Counted from the stretch's first letter, positions 17,576 through 25,943 are shown. The stretch is DNA of 64,000 nt from Acidihalobacter aeolianus (GCF_001753165.1 NZ_CP017448.1:1010462-1074461), one strand, 5' to 3'. Notes: generated from the letters alone by a model not told the origin. Translations and numbers: made by a program.

Positions 17576-18982
17576 ATGACCGTCCGCACCCGCTTCGCCC
17601 CCAGTCCGACCGGCTACCTGCATATCGGCGGCGCGCGCACCGCGCTGTTTTCCTGGCTGCATGCCCGCAAGCACGGTGGCGTCTTCGTGCTGCGTATCGA
17701 GGACACCGACCTGGAGCGCTCCACGCCCGAATCCGTGAACGCGATTCTCGAGGGCATGGCCTGGCTGGGGCTGGAGTACGACGAAGGGCCGTTCTACCAG
17801 ACCCAGCGCTTCGACCGCTACAAGGAAGTGGTGCAGCAGCTGCTCGACGCAGGGCATGCGTATCACTGCTATTGCAGCCGCGAGGAGCTGGACGAGATGC
17901 GCGAGGCGCAGCGCGCGCGCGGCGAGAAGCCGCGCTACGACGGCCGCTGCCGCAACCGTACGGCGCCGCGCGAGGGCGTCGATCCGGTCGTGCGTTTCCG
18001 CAATCCGACCGAGGGCAAGGTGGTGGTCGACGACCTCATCCACGGCCCCATCGTGTTCGACAACGCCGAGCTGGACGATCTCATCATCGCCCGCTCGGAC
18101 GGCACGCCGACCTACAACCTCACCGTGGTGGTCGACGACATGGACATGGCCATCACCCACGTCGTGCGCGGCGATGACCACATCAACAACACCCCGCGGC
18201 AGATCAACATCCTGCGCGCACTGGGAGCCGAGACCCCGCACTATGCCCACGTCGCCATGATCCTCGGCGAGGACGGCAAGAAGCTGTCCAAGCGGACCGG
18301 CGCGGCCAGCGTGATGGAATACCGCGACATGGGGCTGCTGCCCGAGGCGGTGCTCAACTACCTCGTCCGCCTGGGCTGGTCGCACGGCGACCAGGAGGTC
18401 TTCAGCCTCGACGAGATGATCGAGCTGTTCGATCTCAACGCGGTGAACAAGGCCGCTTCGGCGCTGAATCACCAGAAGCTCCTGTGGCTGAACCAGCACT
18501 ACTTCAAGACCAGCCCGCCGGAGCATGTGGCGCGTCACCTGAGCTGGCACCTGGGGCAGCTGGGCGTCGACCCGAGCGCGGGTCCGGCGCTGGAAAGCGT
18601 GGTCGAGGCCCTGCGCGAACGCGCCAAGACTCTGGTCGAGATGGCTGAGTCCAGCGTGATCTTCTACCGCGATTTCGAGACCTACGAGGAAAAGGCCGCC
18701 GCCAAGCACCTGACCGTGGCGGCAGAGCCCGTACTCAGGGCGCTGCACGAGGCCCTAGCGGTGTTGCCCGAGTGGGTCGCGTCGGAGATCCACGGTGTCG
18801 TCGAGCGGGTGGCGGGCCATCTGGAGCTGGGCATAGGCAAGGTCGCCCAGCCGTTGCGTGTGGCCTGTACCGGCGCCGGCGTATCGCCGCCCATCGACCA
18901 GACGCTGGTGCTGCTGGGCCGCGAGCGCAGTCTCGCGGGCATCGCGCGTGCGCTGGAATATATTGCAGATCATCGGGGTTGA
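17576..18982 (+). CDS. gltX: Glutamyl-tRNA synthetase
   Basis: 468 residues. Class I signature [18 protein letters not shown] and the KMSKS-type loop [11 protein letters not shown], with [16 protein letters not shown] and the C-terminal anticodon-binding helical domain. Charges tRNA-Glu, and a tRNA-Glu gene lies 380 bases downstream. The stop codon lies inside the -35 hexamer of the tRNA-Ala promoter. Regulated only as a housekeeping gene as far as the sequence shows. Confidence 0.97.
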   Translation: MTVRTRFAPSPTGYLHIGGARTALFSWLHARKHGGVFVLRIEDTDLERSTPESVNAILEGMAWLGLEYDEGPFYQTQRFDRYKEVVQQLLDAGHAYHCYCSREELDEMREAQRARGEKPRYDGRCRNRTAPREGVDPVVRFRNPTEGKVVVDDLIHGPIVFDNAELDDLIIARSDGTPTYNLTVVVDDMDMAITHVVRGDDHINNTPRQINILRALGAETPHYAHVAMILGEDGKKLSKRTGAASVMEYRDMGLLPEAVLNYLVRLGWSHGDQEVFSLDEMIELFDLNAVNKAASALNHQKLLWLNQHYFKTSPPEHVARHLSWHLGQLGVDPSAGPALESVVEALRERAKTLVEMAESSVIFYRDFETYEEKAAAKHLTVAAEPVLRALHEALAVLPEWVASEIHGVVERVAGHLELGIGKVAQPLRVACTGAGVSPPIDQTLVLLGRERSLAGIARALEYIADHRG

Positions 18983-19007
18983 CGGTTTCGGGGGCAGCAT
19001 TTAAAGT
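18979..19007 (+). promoter_or_regulatory. Sigma-70 promoter for tRNA-Ala
   Basis: TTGACG (18979-18984), 17-base spacer, TAAAGT (19002-19007), ending 18 bases before the tRNA. The -35 overlaps the gltX stop codon. Near-consensus spacing and hexamers make this a strong call. Confidence 0.75.
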
Positions 19008-19025
19008 ACGCGCCTCCGTTCGCAC

Positions 19026-19101
19026 GGGGCTATAGCTCAGCTGGGAGAGCGCCTGCATGGCATGCAGGAGGTCGGCGGTTCGATCCCGCCTAGCTCCACC
19101 A
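19026..19101 (+). tRNA. tRNA-Ala (GGC)
   Basis: 76 bases including an encoded CCA. The acceptor stem GGGGCTA pairs with TAGCTCC and includes the G3:U70 wobble that defines alanine tRNAs. The anticodon arm CCTGC-ATGGCAT-GCAGG gives anticodon GGC, and the T-loop TTCGATC is normal. Confidence 0.98.
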
Positions 19102-19124
19102 AATTTTGAGGGCGGAGAGCCGGA

Positions 19125-19316
19125 ATGCGCCGTTTGGGTAGAGTCCTGGCATACCTGGGCGTGGCATTGACGGCGATCGGTATCATTGCCGGTTTTTACT
19201 ACATGGTGCGCGGAGACGAACGGCCCGCGGAGTTTTTCTTCACCATTGTGCCGGTCGGGTTTCTGACCCTGTTTACCGGCGTGATGACCGCCCTGCTTTT
19301 CGGTCCGCGTCGCTGA
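19125..19316 (+). CDS. Small two-helix membrane protein between two tRNA genes
   Basis: 63 residues. MRRLGRVLAYLGVALTAIGI starts a first membrane helix, then a short charged loop (RGDERPAE), then a second helix (FFFTIVPVGFLTLFTGVMTA), ending FGPRR. A shine-dalgarno (GGAGAG) precedes the ATG. Positive ends and the acidic loop suggest both termini are cytoplasmic. The family is not recognised. It shares the transcript unit tRNA-Ala to terminator at 19484, so its mRNA would be released by tRNA processing. Confidence 0.75.
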   Translation: MRRLGRVLAYLGVALTAIGIIAGFYYMVRGDERPAEFFFTIVPVGFLTLFTGVMTALLFGPRR

Positions 19317-19358
19317 CGAAAAGAAGAAGACGTCAAGGCGAGCGTGACCAGTATCATT

Positions 19359-19434
19359 GTCCCCATCGTCTAGAGGCCCAGGACACCGCCCTTTCACGGC
19401 GGTAACAGGGGTTCGAATCCCCTTGGGGACGCCA
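19359..19434 (+). tRNA. tRNA-Glu (TTC)
   Basis: 76 bases with encoded CCA. Acceptor GTCCCCA pairs with TGGGGAC; the anticodon arm CCGCC-CTTTCAC-GGCGG gives anticodon TTC; the T-arm GGGGTTCGAATCCCC is perfect. No own promoter is obvious, so it is likely cotranscribed from the tRNA-Ala promoter. Confidence 0.98.
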
Positions 19435-19447
19435 TACATGATCATCA

Positions 19448-19484
19448 CGGGCCGGGCTGCGACTGCAGCCCGGCCCGTTTTTTT
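19448..19484 (+). terminator. Strong Rho-independent terminator after tRNA-Glu
   Basis: A perfect 13-bp GC-rich stem (19448-19460 with 19465-19477) with loop GACT is followed by seven T. This ends the tRNA-Ala to tRNA-Glu unit and marks the boundary to the AT-richer accessory patch. Confidence 0.95.
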
Positions 19485-19867
19485 ATGTGATTGAGTATTG
19501 GCTTATGAAATCAACGGCGAAGCGATTCAGTACATTCTTGGTAAATCTCAGAGCCCAGCGTTGATCTAAAACGGCAGGACTCGACCCCATGCGGCCACTC
19601 AGAATGAGCCCGGCTTTGTGGCAGAAAACTGGGGACAGCAGACGTTCGATCAATCAACATTCACACAGCGGCTTCACCTCAACAGCACCAACTCTGGCAA
19701 AGCATCCGCACCACAAAAGATGATTACGTTCTGCGCATAACGCCTTCCCAGTGACTTGGCCGCTTCAAGCGCCAGATTCAGCTGCGGATTTAATGCACAC
19801 GCTGGGGTAAAGGATCGACTTGTAACTGTTATTCAGTTACCATCCGGCAAACCTACAGGTTCTCTAG
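19485..19867. other. AT-richer intergenic stretch upstream of hicA
   Basis: 383 bases, visibly lower in GC than the flanks. No intact gene. On the minus strand 19806 to a stop at 19674 reads as plausible protein (CALNPQLNLALEAAKSLGRR, then YAQNVIIFCGADALPEL), possibly the tail of a decayed gene. I saw no repeat of the tRNA-Glu 3-prime end that would mark an integration site. The hicAB operator lies at 19822-19840. Confidence 0.35.
19822..19840. promoter_or_regulatory. Palindromic operator candidate for the hicAB operon
   Basis: GTAACTG, five-base spacer TTATT, CAGTTAC: a perfect 7-bp dyad ending 27 bases before the hicA start. Toxin-antitoxin operons of this family are autorepressed by HicB binding a palindrome over the promoter, so this is the natural candidate. 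Confidence 0.6.
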
Positions 19868-20134
19868 ATGTCCAAGCACAAGAAAACTCTTGAAAAGCTA
19901 AAGTCTCCACAGACACCGTCTGACCTGAAGTGGAGCGAGTTATCCGGACTTCTAAGGCACCTCGGCTATGAAGTTCTGAAGAACAGCGGTTCAAGGAGGA
20001 AGTTTATTAATAGGGAAACAAATGCATTGATCATCTGTCACGAACCACATCAACCAGAGTGCGTAGACAAGGGCTGCGTTGCTGATGTGGTTGAACACCT
20101 GAAAGCCAACAACATTATAAAGTCCGGAGACTGA
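19868..20134 (+). CDS. hicA: HicA-family toxin
   Basis: 88 residues. The core KWSELSGLLRHLGYEVLKNS, GSRRKF and IICHEPHQPE follows the HicA dsRBD-like pattern (G-S-R variant with a downstream H-x-P-H), then DVVEHLKANNII. HicA proteins are mRNA interferases that cleave translated mRNA. An N-terminal extension of about 18 residues (SKHKKTLEKLKSPQTP) is Lys-rich. It precedes the antitoxin by two bases. Codon use and GC are unlike the surrounding housekeeping genes, pointing to horizontal transfer. Confidence 0.88.
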   Translation: MSKHKKTLEKLKSPQTPSDLKWSELSGLLRHLGYEVLKNSGSRRKFINRETNALIICHEPHQPECVDKGCVADVVEHLKANNIIKSGD

Positions 20135-20136
20135 GC

Positions 20137-20604
20137 ATGGACTATATGACCTACAAGGGATACCACGGCTCCTGTGATACCGATATGGCTCAGGAAGTCT
20201 GCCGCGGGAAAATTCTTTTTATCGACGACCTGGTTACATATAAAGCTGATTCGGCCAAGGAGTTGCGGACTGCTTTTCATGAGGCAGTCGATGACTATAT
20301 TGAAACGTGCAAACTTGTAGGCAAAGAGCCTCAAAAGCCTCTAAAAGGGCAATTCAATGTCCGAATCCCGAAAGAGTTGCACAGGGAAGCTTATCTTAGA
20401 TCGATTCAAGATGATGTCTCACTGAATGAGGTGGTCGCACGATCAATGCGAGCATACCTGCACGGTAACCTAGAGGTTGTACATAATCACAAACATAATG
20501 TTTCCGTGACAATGGGTTCTCGAGAAGATTCACAGTGGCAAACAGGCCAGACCACCACAGCCAAAGATCTTGATTGGACCGGAGAGCATCATGCCAAGCA
20601 CTAA
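20137..20604 (+). CDS. hicB: HicB-family antitoxin with C-terminal ribbon-helix-helix
   Basis: 155 residues. N-terminal partial RNase H-like HicB fold (YKGYHGSCDTDMAQEVCRGK, DLVTYKADSAKELRTAFHEA) ending VDDYIETC, then a linker and an Arc/MetJ-like segment (GQFNVRIPKELHREAYLRS, SLNEVVARSMRAYL). It neutralises HicA and binds the operon operator. GGAG eight bases upstream sets the ATG. The Ser/Thr/Gln-rich tail overlaps the next gene by 14 bases. Confidence 0.9.
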   Translation: MDYMTYKGYHGSCDTDMAQEVCRGKILFIDDLVTYKADSAKELRTAFHEAVDDYIETCKLVGKEPQKPLKGQFNVRIPKELHREAYLRSIQDDVSLNEVVARSMRAYLHGNLEVVHNHKHNVSVTMGSREDSQWQTGQTTTAKDLDWTGEHHAKH

Positions 20605-20920
20605 ACAGCCATCCCCCATTGTTTCTGAGACACCCTCACCAGTCGAACCACCTCTTATGCTGGCAGACTTAGCCAAGGTTTTGGTCCAACACTACCAATT
20701 GCATGAAGGGAAATATGATCTGTGGTTTGAATTCCAAATTGGGCTGGGAAATGTAGGACCAAATAAAGAACAGGCTTTCCCTGGAGCTGCTTTTGGTCTC
20801 AAGCGTGTGGGGCTTTCACCATCAAAAACTGATAATCCTTTCACGGTAGATGCTGCACTAGTCAACCCAAAGAAAGAGAAAAGACACCGCGGCCCTACCC
20901 CCAAGAAAGTCGGGGAATAG
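20591..20920 (+). CDS. Unknown third protein of the hicAB operon
   Basis: 109 residues from ATG 20591, which lies inside the end of hicB (14-base overlap), so it is translationally coupled. The N-terminus is Pro/Ser-rich; the middle (LADLAKVLVQHYQLHEGKYD, FEFQIGLGNVG) looks folded; the C-terminus is Lys/Arg-rich (KKEKRHRGPTPKK), suggesting nucleic-acid or RNA contact. No family recognised. Its last codons form the left arm of the 16-bp inverted repeat. A third component of the toxin-antitoxin module is inference from coupling only. Confidence 0.65.
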   Translation: MPSTKQPSPIVSETPSPVEPPLMLADLAKVLVQHYQLHEGKYDLWFEFQIGLGNVGPNKEQAFPGAAFGLKRVGLSPSKTDNPFTVDAALVNPKKEKRHRGPTPKKVGE

Positions 20921-20954
20921 CCTTGTAGCATGGCAAGAGGCTATTCCCCGACTT
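20907..20954. repeat. 16-bp perfect inverted repeat at the end of the hicAB operon
   Basis: Arms AAGTCGGGGAATAGCC (20907-20922) and its reverse complement (20939-20954) enclose a 16-base spacer; the stop codon of the third operon gene lies inside the left arm. No T-run follows on the plus strand, so it is not a classic terminator. It could be a Rho-independent stop without U-tract, an RNase barrier, or the end of a mobile segment. Confidence 0.75.
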
Positions 20955-21136
20955 ACGGCAGTAAAATCTCATCCCGATCCCCGCCCTTAGTCTTCATCCC
21001 CTGAATCGCCACCAGTTCTCTAGGCATTTTTCGAGGCGTACTTTGTTTCTGCCGGATTATGACTGTTCTGCAATCAGAAGCAGGCGATCCAGAGACGTGA
21101 TTGGAAAAAGGTGCGACGCCCGCTTTTGGCCGAGAG
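20953..21136 (-). other. Coding-like fragment of unknown origin
   Basis: The minus strand is open for about 60 codons and ends SGSPASDCRTVIIRQKQ, then MPRELVAIQGMKTKGGDRDE, before a TAA at 20953-20955. The last 24 residues from the internal ATG look protein-like. No good start or ribosome-binding site and no family recognised; possibly a remnant of a transferred gene. Confidence 0.25.
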
Positions 21137-21162
21137 TCGCCGCATCACGCTACTCCTGCCGT

Positions 21163-22188
21163 TCACTTCTGGCGCTTCAGCATGTCGATCTGTTTGAGCA
21201 AAGCGTTCAGCTTGGCGTCGGAGGGGCGCGCGTAGGCAATATCTTCGGCGTAGATGGTGGCAAGCTGAGATTGCGCTTGGCGCAAGGCACTCAACTCAAC
21301 TTGCGCTTCGGTTAAGAATCCTTTGTACACTGAGCCAGTCGGCTCGTATTGTGCGCAGGTAGTTTTTTTCTCGTATTGGCAGACCTGATAGATGGCCCGC
21401 AACACCCCGGGAGTCTGCTCCTGGATTGCGCGCAGTTTCTTGATCAGCCTGTCGCCCCTGTCTTGAATCATCTGGTTAGTGTGGACGAGCACCTTGAGTG
21501 CGCCCGCGGACCCGTAGTTGACGCCGAACTTGGTCCCATCCGCGTTGATGCAAGCGCGTGGTAAATACCATCCGTGATCTGGTATATGTGCCTCAGCATT
21601 CATCCGCTCCAATGCTCGCACGCACACTTGATCGTTCCTAATGCCGCGATCATAGAAGGCACGCACGTCAGCCTGGCGCGCTCGGTGCACGGAGACGCTA
21701 TCGTGGTATTGTTTGGCCGCCTTCATAAAGCGTTTCAGCTTAGAGTAATAAGCCTTGGCTTCGCGCATCTGTAGGATGAGCCAGTCATACCGCATTCGCG
21801 TGGCTTGATACTGCGACTGCGTGGCCTGGCGAAAGGTGAGCACGTGGGCGCCAATGCCTAGCTGGAGATCCAGTCCCAGCGTTCCGGTCCAGGTGGCGGC
21901 GGCAACATGCAGGGCCACCGTCGAGCCATCGACCTGCCCATGCACGTTCGCCATCTGTTCGTGCGTCGTGAGTGAAGGATCGGCGCTCGTGTCGATCATG
22001 GTGCCGAGCACCTTTCCCCCTGAGACTTCGGCCAGGCGTAGAGCGATGATGCCGGTGGTGTCATGGTAAACCCATAGCCCGGTGATCGAGCTGGCCGCGG
22101 CCACCTGGCCTGCCAGCATCAGGCTGGTGAGATATACCCACAGCAGGGCCATGACCATCCTAATCGTCATAGTTGCCTTCATTTGCAT
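21163..22188 (-). CDS. Secreted protein of unknown function
   Basis: 341 residues from the ATG at 22188; ATGs at 22182 and nearby also fit. Signal peptide: hydrophobic VMALLWVYLTSLMLAGQ ending AAA. The first mature third resembles a beta-rich DUF2147-like fold (SITGLWVYHDTTGIIALRLA, GGKVLGTMID). The rest is helical with Lys/Arg and several Tyr and Cys (CVRALERMNAEAHIPDHGW, CQYEKKTTCAQYEP). Likely periplasmic. No operon partner. Lies in the accessory patch. Family not recognised with confidence. Confidence 0.7.
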   Translation of the reverse strand: MQMKATMTIRMVMALLWVYLTSLMLAGQVAAASSITGLWVYHDTTGIIALRLAEVSGGKVLGTMIDTSADPSLTTHEQMANVHGQVDGSTVALHVAAATWTGTLGLDLQLGIGAHVLTFRQATQSQYQATRMRYDWLILQMREAKAYYSKLKRFMKAAKQYHDSVSVHRARQADVRAFYDRGIRNDQVCVRALERMNAEAHIPDHGWYLPRACINADGTKFGVNYGSAGALKVLVHTNQMIQDRGDRLIKKLRAIQEQTPGVLRAIYQVCQYEKKTTCAQYEPTGSVYKGFLTEAQVELSALRQAQSQLATIYAEDIAYARPSDAKLNALLKQIDMLKRQK

Positions 22189-22191
22189 CAA

Positions 22192-22544
22192 GCGAAGGAA
22201 AGAGCCCTGATGATAGCCCGGGCAAGGACATTCGCGTTCGGCCTATTATGTATCTGACACTTTGCCTGAATACCCGCGACAGCCATTCCCTAATTTAGCC
22301 TATTTATTCCTTGGTGTTCGCCAATATCCATCCAGCATGACGGCGGCCTTATCCCATGGATAGACTAATGACTGGTTCCCGTTGCAATGCAGCCGTCCAA
22401 CGGCTTGATCTGGAAGGAATATGGACGGCCGGATATGGCCGATAGCAGTCTCGCAGGATACCCAATCAATTCCGATCCAATTCAAGGATGGAGCGCTGTG
22501 ATGTCAGCGTCTGGTTTCCGAACTGGATTCCGGATACCCGCTCT
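22192..22544. other. Gene-free stretch between secreted-protein and peroxidase genes
   Basis: About 350 bases of mixed composition. Short open frames on both strands (for example 22300-22485 minus) lack ribosome-binding sites and show no family resemblance. I see no RNA gene or repeat. Marks the right edge of the AT-richer patch. Confidence 0.4.
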
Positions 22545-24008
22545 CTATCGCTCATTCTTGTGGTGTCCCGACATGTTTGCTTTTTCACCCACTGATGCTT
22601 GTGCGTCAGGCCGATCGGTCAGCGTGCCGAGGAAGGCGACGATGTCCTGCATGTCGCGGCGGGTGAGGGCGGGGTGTTCGCCGGCGTGGCGGTTGAGGGG
22701 CGGGTCGACGGTATCGACGTTGCCGCGGTCGGCGGCCGGGAGGTCGTTGAATTTCTCGACGCGGCCCTGTGCGTCGCGCGGATAGATCCGTTCTGGGTCG
22801 GTATCGCGGAAGTTGTAGAACGCCAGCACTTGCATCAGGGTGTGGTAGACCCCGTTGTGGAAGAACGTGTGGCGCGTGGCAACGTTGCGCAGCGTGGGCG
22901 TGAGGAACAGGCCGCAATATCGGTGCTGCCGGGCAAGATCCTTGCGGAAGGGCCCGCATAGACCGAGGTCGTAGTAGTGCGGATTCCGGTTGGCCGGGAT
23001 GGCGGGGTTGCGCGGCACGCCGAGCGCCTCGTACTGATGGTCGGTGAAGAGCGGCGGCAGGCCGTCGGGTGTCGGTCGGTCCACATGACAGGCCGCGCAG
23101 TCGCCCTTGGCGGGATCGTTGAACAGGAGATAGCCGCGCAGTTCGGCATCGTCCAGTCGGGCCTTGCCGGCCAGCCAGGCGTCGTAGCGGCTGCGGTAGG
23201 GGTGGAAGCTCGGGTCCTCGATCTGGTAGCGGGCGAGCGCCAAAAGCGCCTCGGACACCAGGAAATTCGGATTGTCGAAGATGCCGGGGCCGAACAGGCG
23301 ACGGAAATCACCGGCATAGGGCGAGACGGCGAGCCGTGCGGCGACCTGCTGCGGCGAACCCGCGTCCATCTCGAAGGTGTTGAACAGCGGTCCGTCGGCC
23401 TGCTGCTGCAGGGTATTGACGCGTCCGTCCCAGAACAGACCGCCCTGTGGCACGAGGTTGTGCGCGGTGCCGGCGGTGTCTCCGGCGGTCTTGGTCAGAC
23501 GTGGGGCGCCGACGCTGCGCACGATCTTCTGGCGCAGGGTGAGGGTCTCGTTGACCGCGTTGTCAGGCCCGACGCTGAACGGTGGTTGTCGTTCCAGGTA
23601 CATCAGGCTGGGTACGGCACGGTAACCGGGGGACTGACCGTCCGGGCCGCCGAGCATGACCGCAGCGTTGCCCGGCGGGCCAAAGGCATGCTGCGGGCTG
23701 TGGCAGCTGGCGCAGGACATGCGTCCGGAGCCGGACAGGGTGCGGTCGTAGAAGAGGTCCCGGCCTAGCCGGGCCATGGCCGACAGCGGCGCGACGGGTG
23801 GGCGCATCAGGCGGATCGGGTGCGGGTTCTCGCCGTGGGCAAGGCGCCAGGTGTCGGCGGGGTGGTGCAGCCAGGCGGCGAGCGGAATCAGCGGGTAGAA
23901 GGCGACGACGGGTTCGATCAACGCATAGGCGCCGGCGAGCAGCGCGAATACGGCCGCGACACCCAGCGTGCGGCGCAGCCGGCGGCTCGGTCGGTCGTGA
24001 CGAAACAT
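22545..24008 (-). CDS. Di-heme cytochrome c peroxidase family protein (MauG/CcpA-like)
   Basis: 487 residues. The N-terminal membrane anchor or signal (LGVAAVFALLAGAYALIEPV) exports it to the periplasm. Two c-type heme sites: CASCH at 99-103 and CAACH at 304-308. Adjacent features fit di-heme peroxidases (GRDLFYDRTLSGSGRMSCA, GGLFWDGRVNTLQQQADGP, FLTPTLRNVATRHTFFHNG). It reduces H2O2 or acts as a MauG-type oxidase. The secreted phosphoesterase gene lies 55 bases upstream on the same strand. About 100 residues longer than classical CcpA. Confidence 0.9.
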   Translation of the reverse strand: MFRHDRPSRRLRRTLGVAAVFALLAGAYALIEPVVAFYPLIPLAAWLHHPADTWRLAHGENPHPIRLMRPPVAPLSAMARLGRDLFYDRTLSGSGRMSCASCHSPQHAFGPPGNAAVMLGGPDGQSPGYRAVPSLMYLERQPPFSVGPDNAVNETLTLRQKIVRSVGAPRLTKTAGDTAGTAHNLVPQGGLFWDGRVNTLQQQADGPLFNTFEMDAGSPQQVAARLAVSPYAGDFRRLFGPGIFDNPNFLVSEALLALARYQIEDPSFHPYRSRYDAWLAGKARLDDAELRGYLLFNDPAKGDCAACHVDRPTPDGLPPLFTDHQYEALGVPRNPAIPANRNPHYYDLGLCGPFRKDLARQHRYCGLFLTPTLRNVATRHTFFHNGVYHTLMQVLAFYNFRDTDPERIYPRDAQGRVEKFNDLPAADRGNVDTVDPPLNRHAGEHPALTRRDMQDIVAFLGTLTDRPDAQASVGEKANMSGHHKNER

Positions 24009-24063
24009 GTCGCGCGAAGCCGTGGCCCGGCACCGCGTCGCTGCGGTGCCGGGCCGGTCGGGA

Positions 24064-25680
24064 TCAGCTGTGGACGACCGGCGTGCCGGTCTTTTCGTTC
24101 AGGAACAGCTTGGGCGCGTCGCCTTTGCCGGTGAAGTCGAACATGTCCATGATGCTGCCCGCGCTGGCGTCGAACGAGCCGCCGCCGAGGCGCGTGCCGC
24201 CGAGCCAGTTGTCCTCGATGAAGCGCACCACCGAGGCCTGCGAGATACGCGTGTGGGCCACGTAGTTCTGCTTGGCCCAGGGCGAGATCACCAGGAAGGG
24301 GATGCGCGTGCCGGGGCCGCAACGGCCGTTGACCGGCTTGCCGCGCAGGCCCGCCATCGGCGTGCCGCGTCCGCAATGGCCGGCGCCGTCGAGCTGGTCG
24401 GCCTGCGGGTCGAAGGACGGGTTGGTGGTGTAGGCGAAGGCATGGTCGTACCAGCCGTCGGAGTCGTCCCAGGTCACGATCACGGCGGTGTCCTTCCAGC
24501 CGGGCTGGTGCTCGAGGAAGTTAACCACGCGGGTGACGAAGGCCTGTTCGTCCAGCGGATCGGAATACCCGGCGTGGCCGTCCTCGTAGGCCGGCGCCTT
24601 GAGGTAGCTCACCGCCGGGTAGTTGCCCGCCTTGACCGCGGCGAAGAAGTCGCGCAGCGCGTACTCGTGGTTGGCCGGATCGCGCTTGTGCGTGCCGGGT
24701 TCGTAGGTGCGGCCGATGGCGGCGATCGAGCTGGGTCGCGCGTGGGTCGGATTGGCGGTCGACTTGAAGTACTGGAACCAGTCGTGGTGCGGGATGTAGT
24801 CCTTCACAGTGCGGTGTACGGTGGCCGAATAGGTGCTGCGCCCGCAGCCGGTGGTGCCGTTGGCGTTCTTGGCCTTGAGGTCGAAGCCGCCCATGAAGCC
24901 GCCCCAGGTGACGTCCTTGGCGTTGAGCAGGTCGCCGATGTTGCGGCCTTCAAGCATCACTTGGTTCTTGGCGTTGGAACACACGTCGTAGGCCGGATCG
25001 ACGTCGTTGATCAGGGTGTAGCCGCCCTGGCCGTCCTTGATGTAATAGGAGTGGGCGTCCATGCGGAACGGCTTGTGCGTGGTGTGCACGAGCCTGAGTC
25101 CGTCGGTCTGCCCCGAGACCACTTCCAGTGCGCCCGGCGTCGACGGGCCGTAGGTGTCGGTATAGGCGTTGTCGCTCATGGCGAAGTGCTGGGCGTACTG
25201 CCACATGGCCATCACCGTGTTGCCGTCGAAATAACCCATGACCTGGCCCTTGGTGCCGAAGGCGCCGGCGCCGCCGGACGTAGCCTTGCCGGTGTATTTC
25301 GGGAACAGGTCGGCCTTGCCGCCGTCGTAGGCCATCTGCTCGGCGGTGTAGGCGTGATTCTGGTCGGCGGTCGCCGCCTGCGTGCGGTCGAGACGGAAGG
25401 GCTCGGCGGCGTCCGCGCCGTTGACCGGGTTGAGTGCGTTGGGGTTGTGTGTCAGCAGTCCCGTACGGGCGAGGTTGTTCACCTCGGGCGTGCCCGGCAG
25501 CGCATGGAAGGCCGGCTCGCCCGGTGGGTTGGTGGCCTTGGGGTAGGTCGCGAAGTAGTGATCGAAGGAGACGTTCTCCTGGTAGATCACCACGAGATGT
25601 TTGATCGGGGTTAGGGTGTCGGCGTGCGCCGTTCCGGATGCGAGCAGTAGCATGGGGACGAGGGCGTGGGCGAAGCGCAT
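24064..25680 (-). CDS. Secreted phosphoesterase (phospholipase C/acid phosphatase AcpA family)
   Basis: 538 residues. Signal peptide MRFAHALVPMLLLASGTAHA. The alkaline-phosphatase-like superfamily pattern begins IKHLVVIYQENVSFDHYFAT with the metal/nucleophile region ENxSFDHYF, and later has VIVTWDDSDGWYDHAF and PFLVISPWAKQNYVAHT. These enzymes hydrolyse phospholipid or phosphomonoester substrates in the periplasm or outside. AGGAG seven bases upstream of ATG 25680 sets the start. Cotranscribed with the di-heme peroxidase. Confidence 0.88.
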   Translation of the reverse strand: MRFAHALVPMLLLASGTAHADTLTPIKHLVVIYQENVSFDHYFATYPKATNPPGEPAFHALPGTPEVNNLARTGLLTHNPNALNPVNGADAAEPFRLDRTQAATADQNHAYTAEQMAYDGGKADLFPKYTGKATSGGAGAFGTKGQVMGYFDGNTVMAMWQYAQHFAMSDNAYTDTYGPSTPGALEVVSGQTDGLRLVHTTHKPFRMDAHSYYIKDGQGGYTLINDVDPAYDVCSNAKNQVMLEGRNIGDLLNAKDVTWGGFMGGFDLKAKNANGTTGCGRSTYSATVHRTVKDYIPHHDWFQYFKSTANPTHARPSSIAAIGRTYEPGTHKRDPANHEYALRDFFAAVKAGNYPAVSYLKAPAYEDGHAGYSDPLDEQAFVTRVVNFLEHQPGWKDTAVIVTWDDSDGWYDHAFAYTTNPSFDPQADQLDGAGHCGRGTPMAGLRGKPVNGRCGPGTRIPFLVISPWAKQNYVAHTRISQASVVRFIEDNWLGGTRLGGGSFDASAGSIMDMFDFTGKGDAPKLFLNEKTGTPVVHS

Positions 25681-25943
25681 GTTTATTCTCCTGTTTTGTC
25701 CATGGCGCGATAGCATCCCTTCATGGAGGTGACATGGACTTGCGGTGTCCGGGGCGGGGTGCAGTGGCGCCGCACAGCATGAGGCCAGTGTGTGATGTTT
25801 TTATTTCGCGCCCAACGTAACGAGGTCCGTCCGGCCGGGGGAGCGTCGGCACTGCAGTACATTACCGTCGGGACTAGCGATAGGAACGAAGGCCGTGGAC
25901 AGGCATTCGGGATGCTGGATTCTCAGGAATGCGCTTGGGAAAT

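Noticed and set aside
19868-20134. HicA might lack its catalytic His because G-S-H reads G-S-R
   Set aside because: A HicA subgroup has G-S-R-V/K followed by H-x-P-H; this protein fits that pattern, so inactivity is not supported.
24007-25614. A 535-codon open frame antisense to the phosphoesterase gene
   Set aside because: Low-complexity Val/Gly/Arg composition typical of GC-rich antisense frames; the opposite strand has signal peptide and catalytic motifs.
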